In this document: positions 43,336 to 50,871 of the stretch, in pieces
Layout: each line of letters begins with the position of its first letter
Numbering within the stretch: the first letter of the stretch is position 1
Assembly (NCBI GenBank): GCA_003339645.1
Contig: QNUV01000021.1
Span: forward strand, 992,001 to 1,056,000
DNA length: 64,000 nt
DNA from: Microbacterium arborescens
Lineage (GTDB): Bacteria; Actinomycetota; Actinomycetes; Actinomycetales; Microbacteriaceae
Reading direction: 5' to 3'
Made by a program: the position numbers and the translations under genes
Notes under the pieces: model-generated
Told to the model about the DNA's origin: nothing
Seen by the model: the letters and a program-made list of their open reading frames with translations, nothing else
Databases searched by the model: none

Positions 43336-46113
43336 GTGACCGCGTCGCTGGACGGCATCGAACGGGAGCGGTGGCTGAGCTCGCCGCTGTTCGGAGACCG
43401 CTGGATCGAGCACCACGCGTCGGTCCCGTCTCGGGCAGCGCGTGTCTCGCGGGAGGACGCGGTCGCCGCGGCGCCCGCCGGTTCTCAGGCCGACGTCGTG
43501 TCGCTCGACGGTGAGTGGCTGCTCGCGGGGTCGCTTCCTGGGCGGGAGTTCTCGATCGAGCGCTGGCTCGGCGACCGATCGGATGCTGCGCGCCGCAGCC
43601 CCGTCGGCTGGCATCGCCCCGACACCGACCGCTCGACCTGGGTGACGGCGACGGTCCCGGGCACCGTCCAGGGCGCGCTGGCCGCGGCGGGAGTCATCGC
43701 CGACCCGCTCGTCGACGACAACACCTACGCCGAACTCGTCGAGCACGGCGTGCCCGAGAGATGGCCGTGGTACTTCCGCCGCACGCGGATCGAGCAGCAG
43801 GAGTGGTGGTACGCCCGACGCTTCCGCGTGCCCGAGGGCTGGCGGGGCGACCGCATCCGCCTCTCGTTCGACGGTCTCGACTACGCGGCATCCGTGTTCG
43901 TGAACGGCCGGCCCGTCGCGCGACACGTCGGCATGTACGGCGGCCCGGATGTCGACGTGACGGCGGTGCTCGACCTCGAGGCCGAGAACGAGATCGTCGT
44001 GCGGATCGATCCGCCGCCGCACGACTGGCACGGCGTGATGAAGCCGTCGCCGGGCTGGGGCTGGCACTACGGTCATCTCATCTCGATGGGCATCTGGCGC
44101 GGCGTCCGTCTCGAGCGCGTACCCGAGGTCGAGCTCGCCGATCTCGCCGTCGTGGTCACCGACGCCCGGGAGGGCGCGGCACGGGTGCGCGTTCAGTGGG
44201 ACGTCGTCGCGCCTCCGAGCCGCACGGAGCCGCTGCCGGAGTCGCTTCCGGTGTCGGTGACGATCCGCGATCCCGACGGCTCCGCCGTCTCCGAGCTCGA
44301 GCTGTCGGCCGACGTCGGTCCCGACCTCACACGACATCACGTCGAGATCGACGTGCCGGATGCGCGGCTCTGGTGGCCGTTCGGGTACGGCGGGCAGCCG
44401 ATCTACACCGCCGAGCTACGGGCCGCCGGGCAGGTGCTCGCCACCACCTTCGGCATCCGCTCGGTGCGCATGGAGCCGCTGGTCGGCAATCACGGTCCCG
44501 ACGTCTACGACTGGCGGTTCGTCGTCAACGGGCGCGAGCTGTTCCTCAAGGGCGCGAACTGGTGCTGGACCGATCCGATGGCACGCCGCGGGTTCGACGT
44601 CGACCGGCACATCCTCGACCTGGTCGAGCGCGGCAATCTGCAGATGCTCCGGGCGTGGGGCGGCGGGACGATCGAGAGCGACGAGTTCTACGACGAGTGC
44701 GACCGTCGCGGCATCCTGGTCCTGCAGGAGTTCCCGCTGACCTTCGGTCTCGATGCCACGGGCGCCGATCTCGCGACGATCGACGAGCAGGTCTCGCGCA
44801 TCGTGCGCCGGCTGCGAAACCACCCTTCGCTCGTCATGTGGGGCGGGGGCAACGAGAATCCCGCGACCATCACCTCGGACGATCTGCTGACGGTCATCGG
44901 GCGCCGTGTCGCGCAGTACGACCCCGGGCGACCGTTCCACCGGACCGACCCCTGGGGCGGAAGCGAGCACTTCTACGGCGTGTATCACGAGGGCATGCCC
45001 GTCGAGGCGTACACCGGCCTGCTGCCCGCGGTCTTCGGCGAGTACGGCCTGTCGAGCCAGTGCGACCTGTCGAGCATGGCGCGCTTCCTCGACCCAACCC
45101 TGCTCGAGCAGTGGCCGCCGCCCGAGCACGGGGCGATCGTGCAGCATCAGTCGCAGTTCTCGCTGTTCGATCTGTTCAAGCAGGCGCGATATGCCGCGTA
45201 CGGGCCCATTCGCGACTGGCGCACGTTCGTCGAGTATTCGCAGCTGGGGCAGGGCGACGCGCTGCGGTTCGCATCGGAGCGGATGCGCGCCCACAGCGGC
45301 GACACGACGTCGGCCTACTGGTTCTACAAGATCGGCGAAGCGTTTCCGGGCGCGTCCTGGGCGGTCATCGACTACTACGGAGTGCCGAAGCTGTCGTACT
45401 ACCGTGCGAAGCAGTTCGGCGCCCCGGTGTCGGCGTATGCGCTGTACGAGAAGTTCGACTGGTCGGTGGCCGAGACGTTCCGAGCCCGCATCCACGTGTC
45501 GAACGACACGCCCTCGACGGTTTCCGGCGCCCGGTTGTTCGTGCGCCTGTACGACGCCGATCTTCGGGTCGTGGTCGAGAACGAGTCGAGGGTCGACGTC
45601 GCGGCCGATGGTCGGGTGGACGTCACCGAGATCGTCGCGCCGCTCGGCGGGCGGCCGGTCGAGCCACTCGTCCTCGCCGTGACGCTGCAGGATGCCGCGG
45701 GCGGGCGGATCTCGTCGCAGTGGTACCCGTTCAACCACCAGCGGAAGGACGCCGCGCTGCGCGAGCTGGAGGCGCGGCCCCTCGACGAGGCCGCGGCGAC
45801 GCCGGTTGCCGAGCTGCTGCAGCCGTATGCGGACCTGACGTCGCCCCTGTCGGAGCTGCCGTCGACTGCCGTGTCGGCGCATGTCGAGGATGACGCCATC
45901 GTCGTTCGCAATGTCGGCGAACACCCGGCGCCGATCGTGCTGATCGATGGGTTCCCGCACGGGCTGGGGGCGGTGCTCGACGACAACGCGTTCGGGCTCG
46001 ATGCCGGCGAGGAGCGCCGCGTCGGCTTCGCCCTGCCCGACGGCTCGGACGGCAACGGGCTCGACGGCGTTCGTGTGCGAGCCTGGAACGCACCGGAGGT
46101 GATGCTCTCATGA
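43336..46113 (+). CDS. GH2-family glycosidase (mannosidase-like)
   Basis: A 925-residue family 2 enzyme. Sandwich signature FDGLDYAASVFVNG, then KPSPGWGWHYG, KGANWCWTDP and WGGGTIE; Glu507 in WGGGNENP is the acid/base and Glu569 in VFGEYGL the nucleophile. The architecture resembles beta-mannosidases or exo-glucosaminidases rather than LacZ. Specificity differs from the other GH2 protein in the locus, since many motif flanks differ. GTG start with no strong ribosome site; coupling to the permease gene is likely. No signal peptide. Confidence 0.88.
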   Translation: MTASLDGIERERWLSSPLFGDRWIEHHASVPSRAARVSREDAVAAAPAGSQADVVSLDGEWLLAGSLPGREFSIERWLGDRSDAARRSPVGWHRPDTDRSTWVTATVPGTVQGALAAAGVIADPLVDDNTYAELVEHGVPERWPWYFRRTRIEQQEWWYARRFRVPEGWRGDRIRLSFDGLDYAASVFVNGRPVARHVGMYGGPDVDVTAVLDLEAENEIVVRIDPPPHDWHGVMKPSPGWGWHYGHLISMGIWRGVRLERVPEVELADLAVVVTDAREGAARVRVQWDVVAPPSRTEPLPESLPVSVTIRDPDGSAVSELELSADVGPDLTRHHVEIDVPDARLWWPFGYGGQPIYTAELRAAGQVLATTFGIRSVRMEPLVGNHGPDVYDWRFVVNGRELFLKGANWCWTDPMARRGFDVDRHILDLVERGNLQMLRAWGGGTIESDEFYDECDRRGILVLQEFPLTFGLDATGADLATIDEQVSRIVRRLRNHPSLVMWGGGNENPATITSDDLLTVIGRRVAQYDPGRPFHRTDPWGGSEHFYGVYHEGMPVEAYTGLLPAVFGEYGLSSQCDLSSMARFLDPTLLEQWPPPEHGAIVQHQSQFSLFDLFKQARYAAYGPIRDWRTFVEYSQLGQGDALRFASERMRAHSGDTTSAYWFYKIGEAFPGASWAVIDYYGVPKLSYYRAKQFGAPVSAYALYEKFDWSVAETFRARIHVSNDTPSTVSGARLFVRLYDADLRVVVENESRVDVAADGRVDVTEIVAPLGGRPVEPLVLAVTLQDAAGGRISSQWYPFNHQRKDAALRELEARPLDEAAATPVAELLQPYADLTSPLSELPSTAVSAHVEDDAIVVRNVGEHPAPIVLIDGFPHGLGAVLDDNAFGLDAGEERRVGFALPDGSDGNGLDGVRVRAWNAPEVMLS

Positions 46114-46829
46114 GCAAGAGGCGGACGATCCTGGCCACGTGCGGCGGGTGGAGCCCCGCGCAGTGGGGTGATGTCGAGTTCAGCCCGTTGCAGCGATATG
46201 CCCTGGATCTGACGGGTGTCACCGGACGTCGCCCGCGTGTCGCGTTCGTGAACACGGCGGCCGGTGACCAGCGCGTCGACGAGGGCCGGGAGCTGGCTGC
46301 GGCGCAGCAGCGCGGTGTGGATGCCGTCCACATCCGGCTGTTCGGGCGGAACCAGCCGGACCTCCGCGAGGCCGTTCTGGCGAGCGATCTCGTCTGGGTC
46401 GCGGGTGGCAGCGTCGCGAACCTGCTGGCCGTGTGGCGGGTGCATGGGCTGCCCGAGGTGCTCGCCGAGGCGGCGGATCAGGGGACTGTTCTGGCGGGGA
46501 CGTCAGCGGGCGCGATCTGCTGGCACGTCGGCGGCCCCACCACGACGTTCGGCCCGGTCGCCGTGATCGACGACGCGCTCGGTTTCGTCGACCGATCCGT
46601 CGGGGTTCACTACGACTCGCAGCCCGACCGGCGCCCCGCGCTGCAACGCGCGATCGCCGACGGAACGTTGCCGAACGGGTTCGGCCTCGACGAGGGCGCA
46701 GCGGTGCTCTACGTCGACGGCGAGCCGGTCGAGATGCTCACCGAGTCGGCCGACGGTGCGGTGTGGGCCGTCGAGCGCGATGGCGACGGTGTCGCCGAGA
46801 CTCGCTGCGAGACGCGCCTTCTCGCCTGA
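46110..46829 (+). CDS. Peptidase E / S51-family (type 1 glutamine amidotransferase-like) protein
   Basis: A 239-residue S51-family protein with nucleophile Ser132 in AGTSAGAICW, GGS at 99-101 and His167 in GVHYDS. Relatives cleave Asp-X dipeptides (PepE) or cyanophycin dipeptides. It is the last gene of the glycosidase operon, coupled by ATGA, an unusual partner for sugar genes. Its final 14 codons (VAETRCETRLLA and stop) form the left copy of the 43-bp repeat bordering the island, so the gene is the integration target and stays intact. Confidence 0.88.
   Translation: MSKRRTILATCGGWSPAQWGDVEFSPLQRYALDLTGVTGRRPRVAFVNTAAGDQRVDEGRELAAAQQRGVDAVHIRLFGRNQPDLREAVLASDLVWVAGGSVANLLAVWRVHGLPEVLAEAADQGTVLAGTSAGAICWHVGGPTTTFGPVAVIDDALGFVDRSVGVHYDSQPDRRPALQRAIADGTLPNGFGLDEGAAVLYVDGEPVEMLTESADGAVWAVERDGDGVAETRCETRLLA
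46787..46829 (+). repeat. 43-bp direct repeat, left copy (attL-like)
   Basis: Bases 46787-46829 are identical to 48725-48767 and form the last 14 codons of the peptidase E-like gene, including its stop codon. The copies diverge immediately outside. Confidence 0.95.
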
Positions 46830-47110
46830 TCCGATTCAGTCGGCAGCCAGCCGGCGCCGGTGAGCACCTCGAGCGCGATCTCGGCGGCGGATCGGCCGTC
46901 CGTGGCGATGCGGCGAATCCCGTCTCCGGCTTGATCGAGCCGCCGGGCAGCGGCTTCGCTGCGGCGGATGTGCTCGTCGAGTGCGGTCCCGATCTCACGA
47001 CGGGCGAGCCGTTGGGCCGCGATTTCGTCGGAGGATGTCCGCAGGACCGCGGAACAGTGCACGTCTCCGCCCAGTGCGGCGAGGAGCGCCGGGATCCGGA
47101 GCACGCTGCG
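46830..47110 (-). pseudogene. Remnant of a P-loop nucleoside/AAA-type kinase (C-terminal fragment)
   Basis: Reading from a stop codon at 47111-47113 leftward, the frame encodes a tail like that of small P-loop kinases: CSAVLRTSSDEIAAQRL followed by RREIGTALDEHIRRS and EIALEVLTGAGW. The P-loop half is missing, and at the left end the frame runs into the 43-bp repeat, which replaces the natural terminus. It is a gene broken at both ends. Confidence 0.5.
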
Positions 47111-47123
47111 CTACACGCGCGTC

Positions 47124-47768
47124 TCAGCACACCCTGACGCACCGACGGCAGGCTTCGTTGTGGATGCCCTCACAGCATGAGAGGAGCGCACCGCCGCAAC
47201 TGACGATGAAACAAGCGATGCAGACCCCCGTTCCGCTGCACGTCGCGCAGAGCGCGCACCCGGCAGCGCCCAGAACGCACGAAACGACGTTTCCAGTTCG
47301 GCATTCACCTCGCAGCTGCTGCCCCCCGACTTGGCAAACCCCGTTACAGCCCCCGCAGGGGTCCTTGCCGTCTCGGAGCGCGGCCGCCATCTTTGCTTCG
47401 GGTACTGGTGTCGGAACTTCCCCATTAAAACTACTGGCCAACACACGGAACCTCTCGGGTCGCGCGTTCTCAGCGTCCCAGCCGCTGAACTGAACTGCGA
47501 AAGCTGAGGACAACACACCATCGATAGGCTCGCTATAGACCGCATAACAGAGGAGTCGCTCGTTGGTCTCGTCGTACTCGACCACGAGAAGGCGTTCTAT
47601 CCCACCCTCGAGGTCAGTCCGCAGTACGGTCGTCTCGACCGTGGGAGCAAGCGCCGTAGCTACCCCAAAGCGGGGCGATCCAAGCAAGCCCGCGAAGTCG
47701 CCGGCCGCAACCAACCCTGACGCTTCCGCCTCGTTTACAACATTCCGTACATCGATTGACTCCCACAT
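47124..47768 (-). CDS. Cysteine-rich protein, candidate halocin C8-like bacteriocin precursor
   Basis: A 214-residue protein in two parts. Residues 1-135 form a soluble leader-like domain with one cysteine (C74). Residues 136-214 hold 16 cysteines (138, 141, 145, 156, 164, 171, 174, 177, 183, 186, 191, 198, 199, 207, 210, 214) in a small-residue, hydrophobic setting and end NEACRRCVRVC. Recalled from memory, the mature halocin C8 peptide also is a Cys-rich C-terminal domain of about 76 residues ending EACNRAGLC, released from a longer precursor whose N-terminal part gives immunity. The match is suggestive, not proven. No signal peptide is seen. A zinc- or metal-binding storage protein is an alternative. 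It is the last gene of the island operon. Confidence 0.6.
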   Translation of the reverse strand: MWESIDVRNVVNEAEASGLVAAGDFAGLLGSPRFGVATALAPTVETTVLRTDLEGGIERLLVVEYDETNERLLCYAVYSEPIDGVLSSAFAVQFSGWDAENARPERFRVLASSFNGEVPTPVPEAKMAAALRDGKDPCGGCNGVCQVGGQQLRGECRTGNVVSCVLGAAGCALCATCSGTGVCIACFIVSCGGALLSCCEGIHNEACRRCVRVC

Positions 47769-47771
47769 CTT

Positions 47772-48293
47772 TCAGACCGCTTCGTCTGCGCTTTCACCAG
47801 TTAAACGTGATTCTGACAGTGCGCGCCGTGAAGGGGCGGCGGCGGCTGAACTCCCACGGCCGAACAACCCACCGCCATTGAAGAGTAGGACGCCCGCAGT
47901 CAGAGCCAGGCCCGCCTGAAGAGATGTCCTCCGGGTTATCTTGCGTGGTTGCGCTTGCCTACCTGGCCGGTTCGACGAACGGCCGAGTTCCTCGGCGCCG
48001 AGTGCGGACAGGGCGGCCATCGCTCTTTGTGGTCCAACCGCTCTGGTGAGCGCGGGTGCGATTCTCCAGCCGGTCCACCCTTGAACTGGCGATCCGTCGC
48101 CGACGCGTATGAGGGTCGGCGCCCAGGGGGCGTTGTCTCCCCACACTTCCTTGCGCCATCTTTGCATTCGCTCGTCTGTGAGCGGAACAGTGACTACTGC
48201 GTCACCTAGAGCGCGAGCAAGTGCACCTGCTATGTTACGGCAATAACTACATGAGTCATCGAAACCCAGGTATGTTTCTTGCCTATTCGGCAT
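47772..48293 (-). CDS. CxxC thioredoxin-like protein with C-terminal hydrophobic anchor
   Basis: A 173-residue protein. The N-terminal part (FDDSCSYCRNIAGALARALG) carries CxxC at Cys15 and Cys18, as in thiol-disulfide oxidoreductases of the DCC/glutaredoxin kind, followed by WAPTLIRVGDG as the expected cis-Pro region. Near the C-terminus a twin-arginine-like motif TRRTSLQ (120-126) precedes one hydrophobic segment (about 127-143). This suggests a membrane-tethered oxidoreductase that could form or reduce the disulfides of the Cys-rich neighbour. The ATG with TAGGAAC is preferred over a GTG six codons upstream. Confidence 0.65.
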   Translation of the reverse strand: MPNRQETYLGFDDSCSYCRNIAGALARALGDAVVTVPLTDERMQRWRKEVWGDNAPWAPTLIRVGDGSPVQGWTGWRIAPALTRAVGPQRAMAALSALGAEELGRSSNRPGRQAQPRKITRRTSLQAGLALTAGVLLFNGGGLFGRGSSAAAAPSRRALSESRLTGESADEAV

Positions 48294-48328
48294 AGTTCCT
48301 ACTAGCGCCACGATGGCGTATCAGTTGC

Positions 48329-48520
48329 CTATTTTCGCTCTGCCCGACGATCGCGTCCATTTGACTTGGCTCTCCAGGAGCCGATTAGCATCACTACGCC
48401 GACGAGTATTTGCCCAACCGCCAAAGCACGCGTGAATCCGTCCGTTGTCAGGGCGAGATAGAAGCCGATGGCGACGATGATTATGGAGGCGACGATTCTG
48501 ACTGTCCTTGAGCGATTCAA
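48329..48520 (-). CDS. Small two-helix membrane protein (candidate immunity protein)
   Basis: A 63-residue protein with two membrane segments (VRIVASIIIVAIGFYLALTT and ALAVGQILVGVVMLIGSW) and a very basic tail (RAKSNGRDRRAERK). The TTG start is preferred because it has GGAG seven bases upstream and lies downstream of the predicted promoter; an ATG at 48565 would lie within it. First gene of the island operon. Small basic two-helix proteins beside bacteriocins are often immunity proteins, but DUF2892-like proteins look similar. Confidence 0.55.
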   Translation of the reverse strand: MNRSRTVRIVASIIIVAIGFYLALTTDGFTRALAVGQILVGVVMLIGSWRAKSNGRDRRAERK

Positions 48521-48554
48521 ATGACACTCCGCCGATGTGTGTTGATTTCGTGAG

Positions 48555-48584
48555 ACTCTATGCAATCCCCTCGGTGGAAGTCAA
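48555..48584 (-). promoter_or_regulatory. Candidate promoter of the island operon
   Basis: On the minus strand TTGACT (48579-48584) and TAGAGT (48555-48560) are spaced by 18 bases, the clearest housekeeping-type promoter on the island. It points to the small membrane protein, CxxC protein and Cys-rich protein genes. Confidence 0.55.
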
Positions 48585-48724
48585 GGGGCGAACGAGGATG
48601 ATCGCTTATCGCACGTGCGGCATATGTTTTTAGGTCGCTGGCATCTGCTTGCTCTCGTCGAGTCCTGTCGGGCTTCGCGACGAATGCCGCGTGGAACGTA
48701 GGTCGTTTGTCATGCTCGCAGAAC

Positions 48725-48767
48725 CGGTGTCGCCGAGACTCGCTGCGAGACGCGCCTTCTCGCCTGA
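48725..48767 (+). repeat. 43-bp direct repeat, right copy (attR-like)
   Basis: Identical to 46787-46829. Here it is not within a gene: it precedes the 63-base gap before the DUF2256/DUF3253 gene, consistent with the ancestral junction downstream of the peptidase E gene. Confidence 0.95.
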
Positions 48768-48830
48768 CCACCTCCCGGGCTCCTGTCAACAGCCCGCCCC
48801 CAACGGCCGCAGCGCGCGCAGACTGGACAT

Positions 48831-49223
48831 ATGCCCCGAGCCGCCTCCGCCGCGACCCCGCCGCCGAAGACGTGCGCGTCGTGCGGGCGCGAGATGCAGT
48901 GGCGCGCGAAGTGGGCCCGGAACTGGGACGAGGTGCGCTACTGCTCGGACGCCTGCCGCCGTCGCGGCATCCGTCCTGTCGACACGCAACTGAGCGAGAA
49001 GATCCTCGAACTGCTGAGCGCTCGTGCCGCGGGGGCGACGATCTGTCCCTCCGAGGCGGCACGCGCCGTCGGCGGGGAGGAGTGGCGCGACCTGATGGAG
49101 CCCGCGCGCCGTGCCGCGCGACGTCTCGTCGCCGACGGCGAGGTCGAGATCACGCAGCGCGGTACCGTCGTCGACCCGTCGACCGCGAAAGGGCCGATCC
49201 GCATTCGTCGCGCTCGCCGGTAG
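48831..49223 (+). CDS. DUF2256 and DUF3253 domain protein
   Basis: A 130-residue protein. The N-terminal DUF2256 part has a four-cysteine zinc-finger-like motif (Cys15, Cys18, Cys38, Cys42 in CASC and YCSDAC), followed by a DUF3253 winged-helix-like region (about 50-130). This fusion is common in Actinobacteria; function unknown. It is the first gene beyond the island. Confidence 0.85.
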   Translation: MPRAASAATPPPKTCASCGREMQWRAKWARNWDEVRYCSDACRRRGIRPVDTQLSEKILELLSARAAGATICPSEAARAVGGEEWRDLMEPARRAARRLVADGEVEITQRGTVVDPSTAKGPIRIRRARR

Positions 49224-49255
49224 CCGCGAGGAGCGACTCGCTCTAGCCTGTCGGC

Positions 49256-49537
49256 ATGGCGGACGTCTTCGGCTGGGGCACCATCGTGCTCGTGCTCTCG
49301 GTGCCGGTGGTCTTCATCGGCTCCGCGTTCGCGGCCCGACGCCGTGACGATGCATCTCGGCCGTCGTCGGGAGGGTTGCTCGGGTTCGACGAGCTGTTCC
49401 ACCCCGCGGCACACAACGCCCGGCTCACCTGGGAGGTCGAGCAGGAGCTGCCGGTTCCCGCGCCATCTCCCGACAAGGGCCCGGGCGTGATCGACGCCGG
49501 GCGCCGGATCGTCATCGAGATCGACCCGCAGCAGTGA
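49256..49537 (+). CDS. Small membrane-anchored hypothetical protein
   Basis: A 93-residue protein with one N-terminal helix (residues 7-27) followed by an Arg-Arg stop-transfer and a cytoplasmic tail. No family recognised; it lies 32 bases after the DUF2256 gene and may be co-transcribed. Confidence 0.6.
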   Translation: MADVFGWGTIVLVLSVPVVFIGSAFAARRRDDASRPSSGGLLGFDELFHPAAHNARLTWEVEQELPVPAPSPDKGPGVIDAGRRIVIEIDPQQ

Positions 49538-49550
49538 CGCCGCCGCTCCG

Positions 49551-50759
49551 TTAGGCGCCCGTCCGCGCCGCCCACACGTCGAGTACCGAGCCCCGGGCGG
49601 CTTCGGCCGCTCCGGCGACGGCCCCGACCACGACGACATCGGCGCCGAGATCGGATGCCACCAGCTCGGGAGCCGGCAGGTCGAGGTCGGTGGGGAGGAA
49701 CCGGCGTGCGGCGGCGACGACTTCCTCGATGCCCGCGGAGATGCCCCCCGAAACGACGACGCGCTGCGGGTCGAACATGCTGCCCAGCACGCTGACGATG
49801 CGGGCGAGCGTCATTCCGACGCGTTCGGCGATGCGGAGGGCATCGGTGTCACCGCGGGCGGCGAGCTCGAGCACGGCACGGGCATCGGGGTCGGCGGACG
49901 CAAGGGTAGCGAGAGGGCTCCCCGGCGAGAGCTCGCCGCTCGCCGCGGCTTCCGTCGCCCACCGAACGGCACGCGTGCCGAGCCCCTCCGCGTTCCCGAC
50001 CCCCTCGACGTGATCGAAGGCGACCATCTCGCCGACGCCGCCGTGTCGTCCCCGAAGCAGATTGCCGTCGACGACGACGCCCGCCCCGAGGCGGGTACCC
50101 GCGAGCAGGGCGACGAAGTCGCGGCATCCGGCCGCGGCGCCGACGGAGCCTTCGGCGACGGCGGCCAGCGACGCGTCGTTGTCGACTCGCACGATCGGCG
50201 CCCACGACAGCTCGTCGACGAGGCCGGGGTTCATCCGCGCCCAGAAGCCGCGGGGGTGCTGAGGCGAGCGCCCGTCGCCGTCGACGGGTGCCGGCACGCC
50301 GACGCACACGGCGAGTACATCGCCACGCGTTCGCCCGGCGGCGTCGAGTGCCGCGTCGATGACGGCGATGATTCGCCGGGCGCGGGTCGCGGCATCGTCG
50401 CCGTCGAGCACGAGGGTCGCGCGCTGGGTGGCGAGGCTGCGCGAGCGGAGGTCTGTCACGGTCGCGGTGAGGTGCACGTGCCCGGCATCCACCCCGACCA
50501 GGACGGCAGCATCGTCGCGGAGCGCGAACCGGCGGGCGGGACGGCCCTTGCGGTAGTCGCCCGCGAGGCGTGCGTTGGGGAGCTCTCGCAGCAGTCCGAG
50601 CTCGACAAGCGCGTCGAGAGCGTCGATCGTCGTCGAGCGGGTCAGCCCGGTCGCGGCGATGACGTCGGTCGCGGTGAACTCCGCCGAGGTCCAGGCGAAG
50701 GCGAGGATCGCGTCGTGGCTCGCGGGGCGCGCGGCCACCGTCGTCATCGTCGTCGACAT
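49551..50759 (-). CDS. ROK-family transcriptional regulator
   Basis: A 402-residue regulator with an N-terminal winged HTH (FTATDVIAATGLTRSTTIDALDAL, about 28-52) and a ROK domain. The zinc-binding CxCGxxGC motif of active ROK kinases is missing (it reads FDHVEGVGNAEGLG), so it is a sugar sensor without that site. It diverges from the SBP/permease/GH13 operon and likely represses it through the palindrome at 50817-50830. Confidence 0.88.
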   Translation of the reverse strand: MSTTMTTVAARPASHDAILAFAWTSAEFTATDVIAATGLTRSTTIDALDALVELGLLRELPNARLAGDYRKGRPARRFALRDDAAVLVGVDAGHVHLTATVTDLRSRSLATQRATLVLDGDDAATRARRIIAVIDAALDAAGRTRGDVLAVCVGVPAPVDGDGRSPQHPRGFWARMNPGLVDELSWAPIVRVDNDASLAAVAEGSVGAAAGCRDFVALLAGTRLGAGVVVDGNLLRGRHGGVGEMVAFDHVEGVGNAEGLGTRAVRWATEAAASGELSPGSPLATLASADPDARAVLELAARGDTDALRIAERVGMTLARIVSVLGSMFDPQRVVVSGGISAGIEEVVAAARRFLPTDLDLPAPELVASDLGADVVVVGAVAGAAEAARGSVLDVWAARTGA

Positions 50760-50764
50760 GCGTG

Positions 50765-50794
50765 TTGACCTTTCTGATCCGGCCCTGCCATACT
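50765..50794 (+). promoter_or_regulatory. Candidate promoter of the alpha-glucoside operon
   Basis: TTGACC (50765-50770) and CATACT (50789-50794) with an 18-base spacer, directed at the binding-protein gene. The operator lies about 20 bases downstream of the -10. Confidence 0.5.
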
Positions 50795-50816
50795 GCCGTT
50801 CAGCAATTGATTTGGC

Positions 50817-50830
50817 GAGTAAATTTACTC
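50817..50830. promoter_or_regulatory. Candidate ROK operator
   Basis: GAGTAAATTTACTC is a perfect 14-base palindrome between the divergent ROK regulator and SBP genes. It is AT-rich in otherwise GC-rich DNA, as known ROK (NagC/Mlc/XylR-type) sites are. Confidence 0.65.
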
Positions 50831-50871
50831 AGCGATGATTCGAGCCGCAATGAGGCGATCGGAGGACCCAG

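Larger units (their letters stand above)
46787..48767. mobile_element. Small genomic island flanked by 43-bp direct repeats
   Basis: Two perfect 43-bp copies bound a 1.9-kb segment with a visibly lower GC content (mid-50s by eye) and different codon use from both sides. Contents are a kinase gene fragment and a three-gene minus-strand operon with a Cys-rich peptide precursor. No integrase, transposase or terminal inverted repeat is present. The target is the 3' end of a protein-coding gene that remains intact, as in site-specific integration. It may be a remnant of a larger element or mobilised in trans. Confidence 0.75.

Noticed and set aside
46110-46829. Reading the 43-bp repeat as a Microbacterium-wide dispersed repeat rather than att sites
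   Set aside because: It is coding for the expected C-terminus of the peptidase E-like protein, and only two copies bound the foreign segment in this window; a genome search could still change this.
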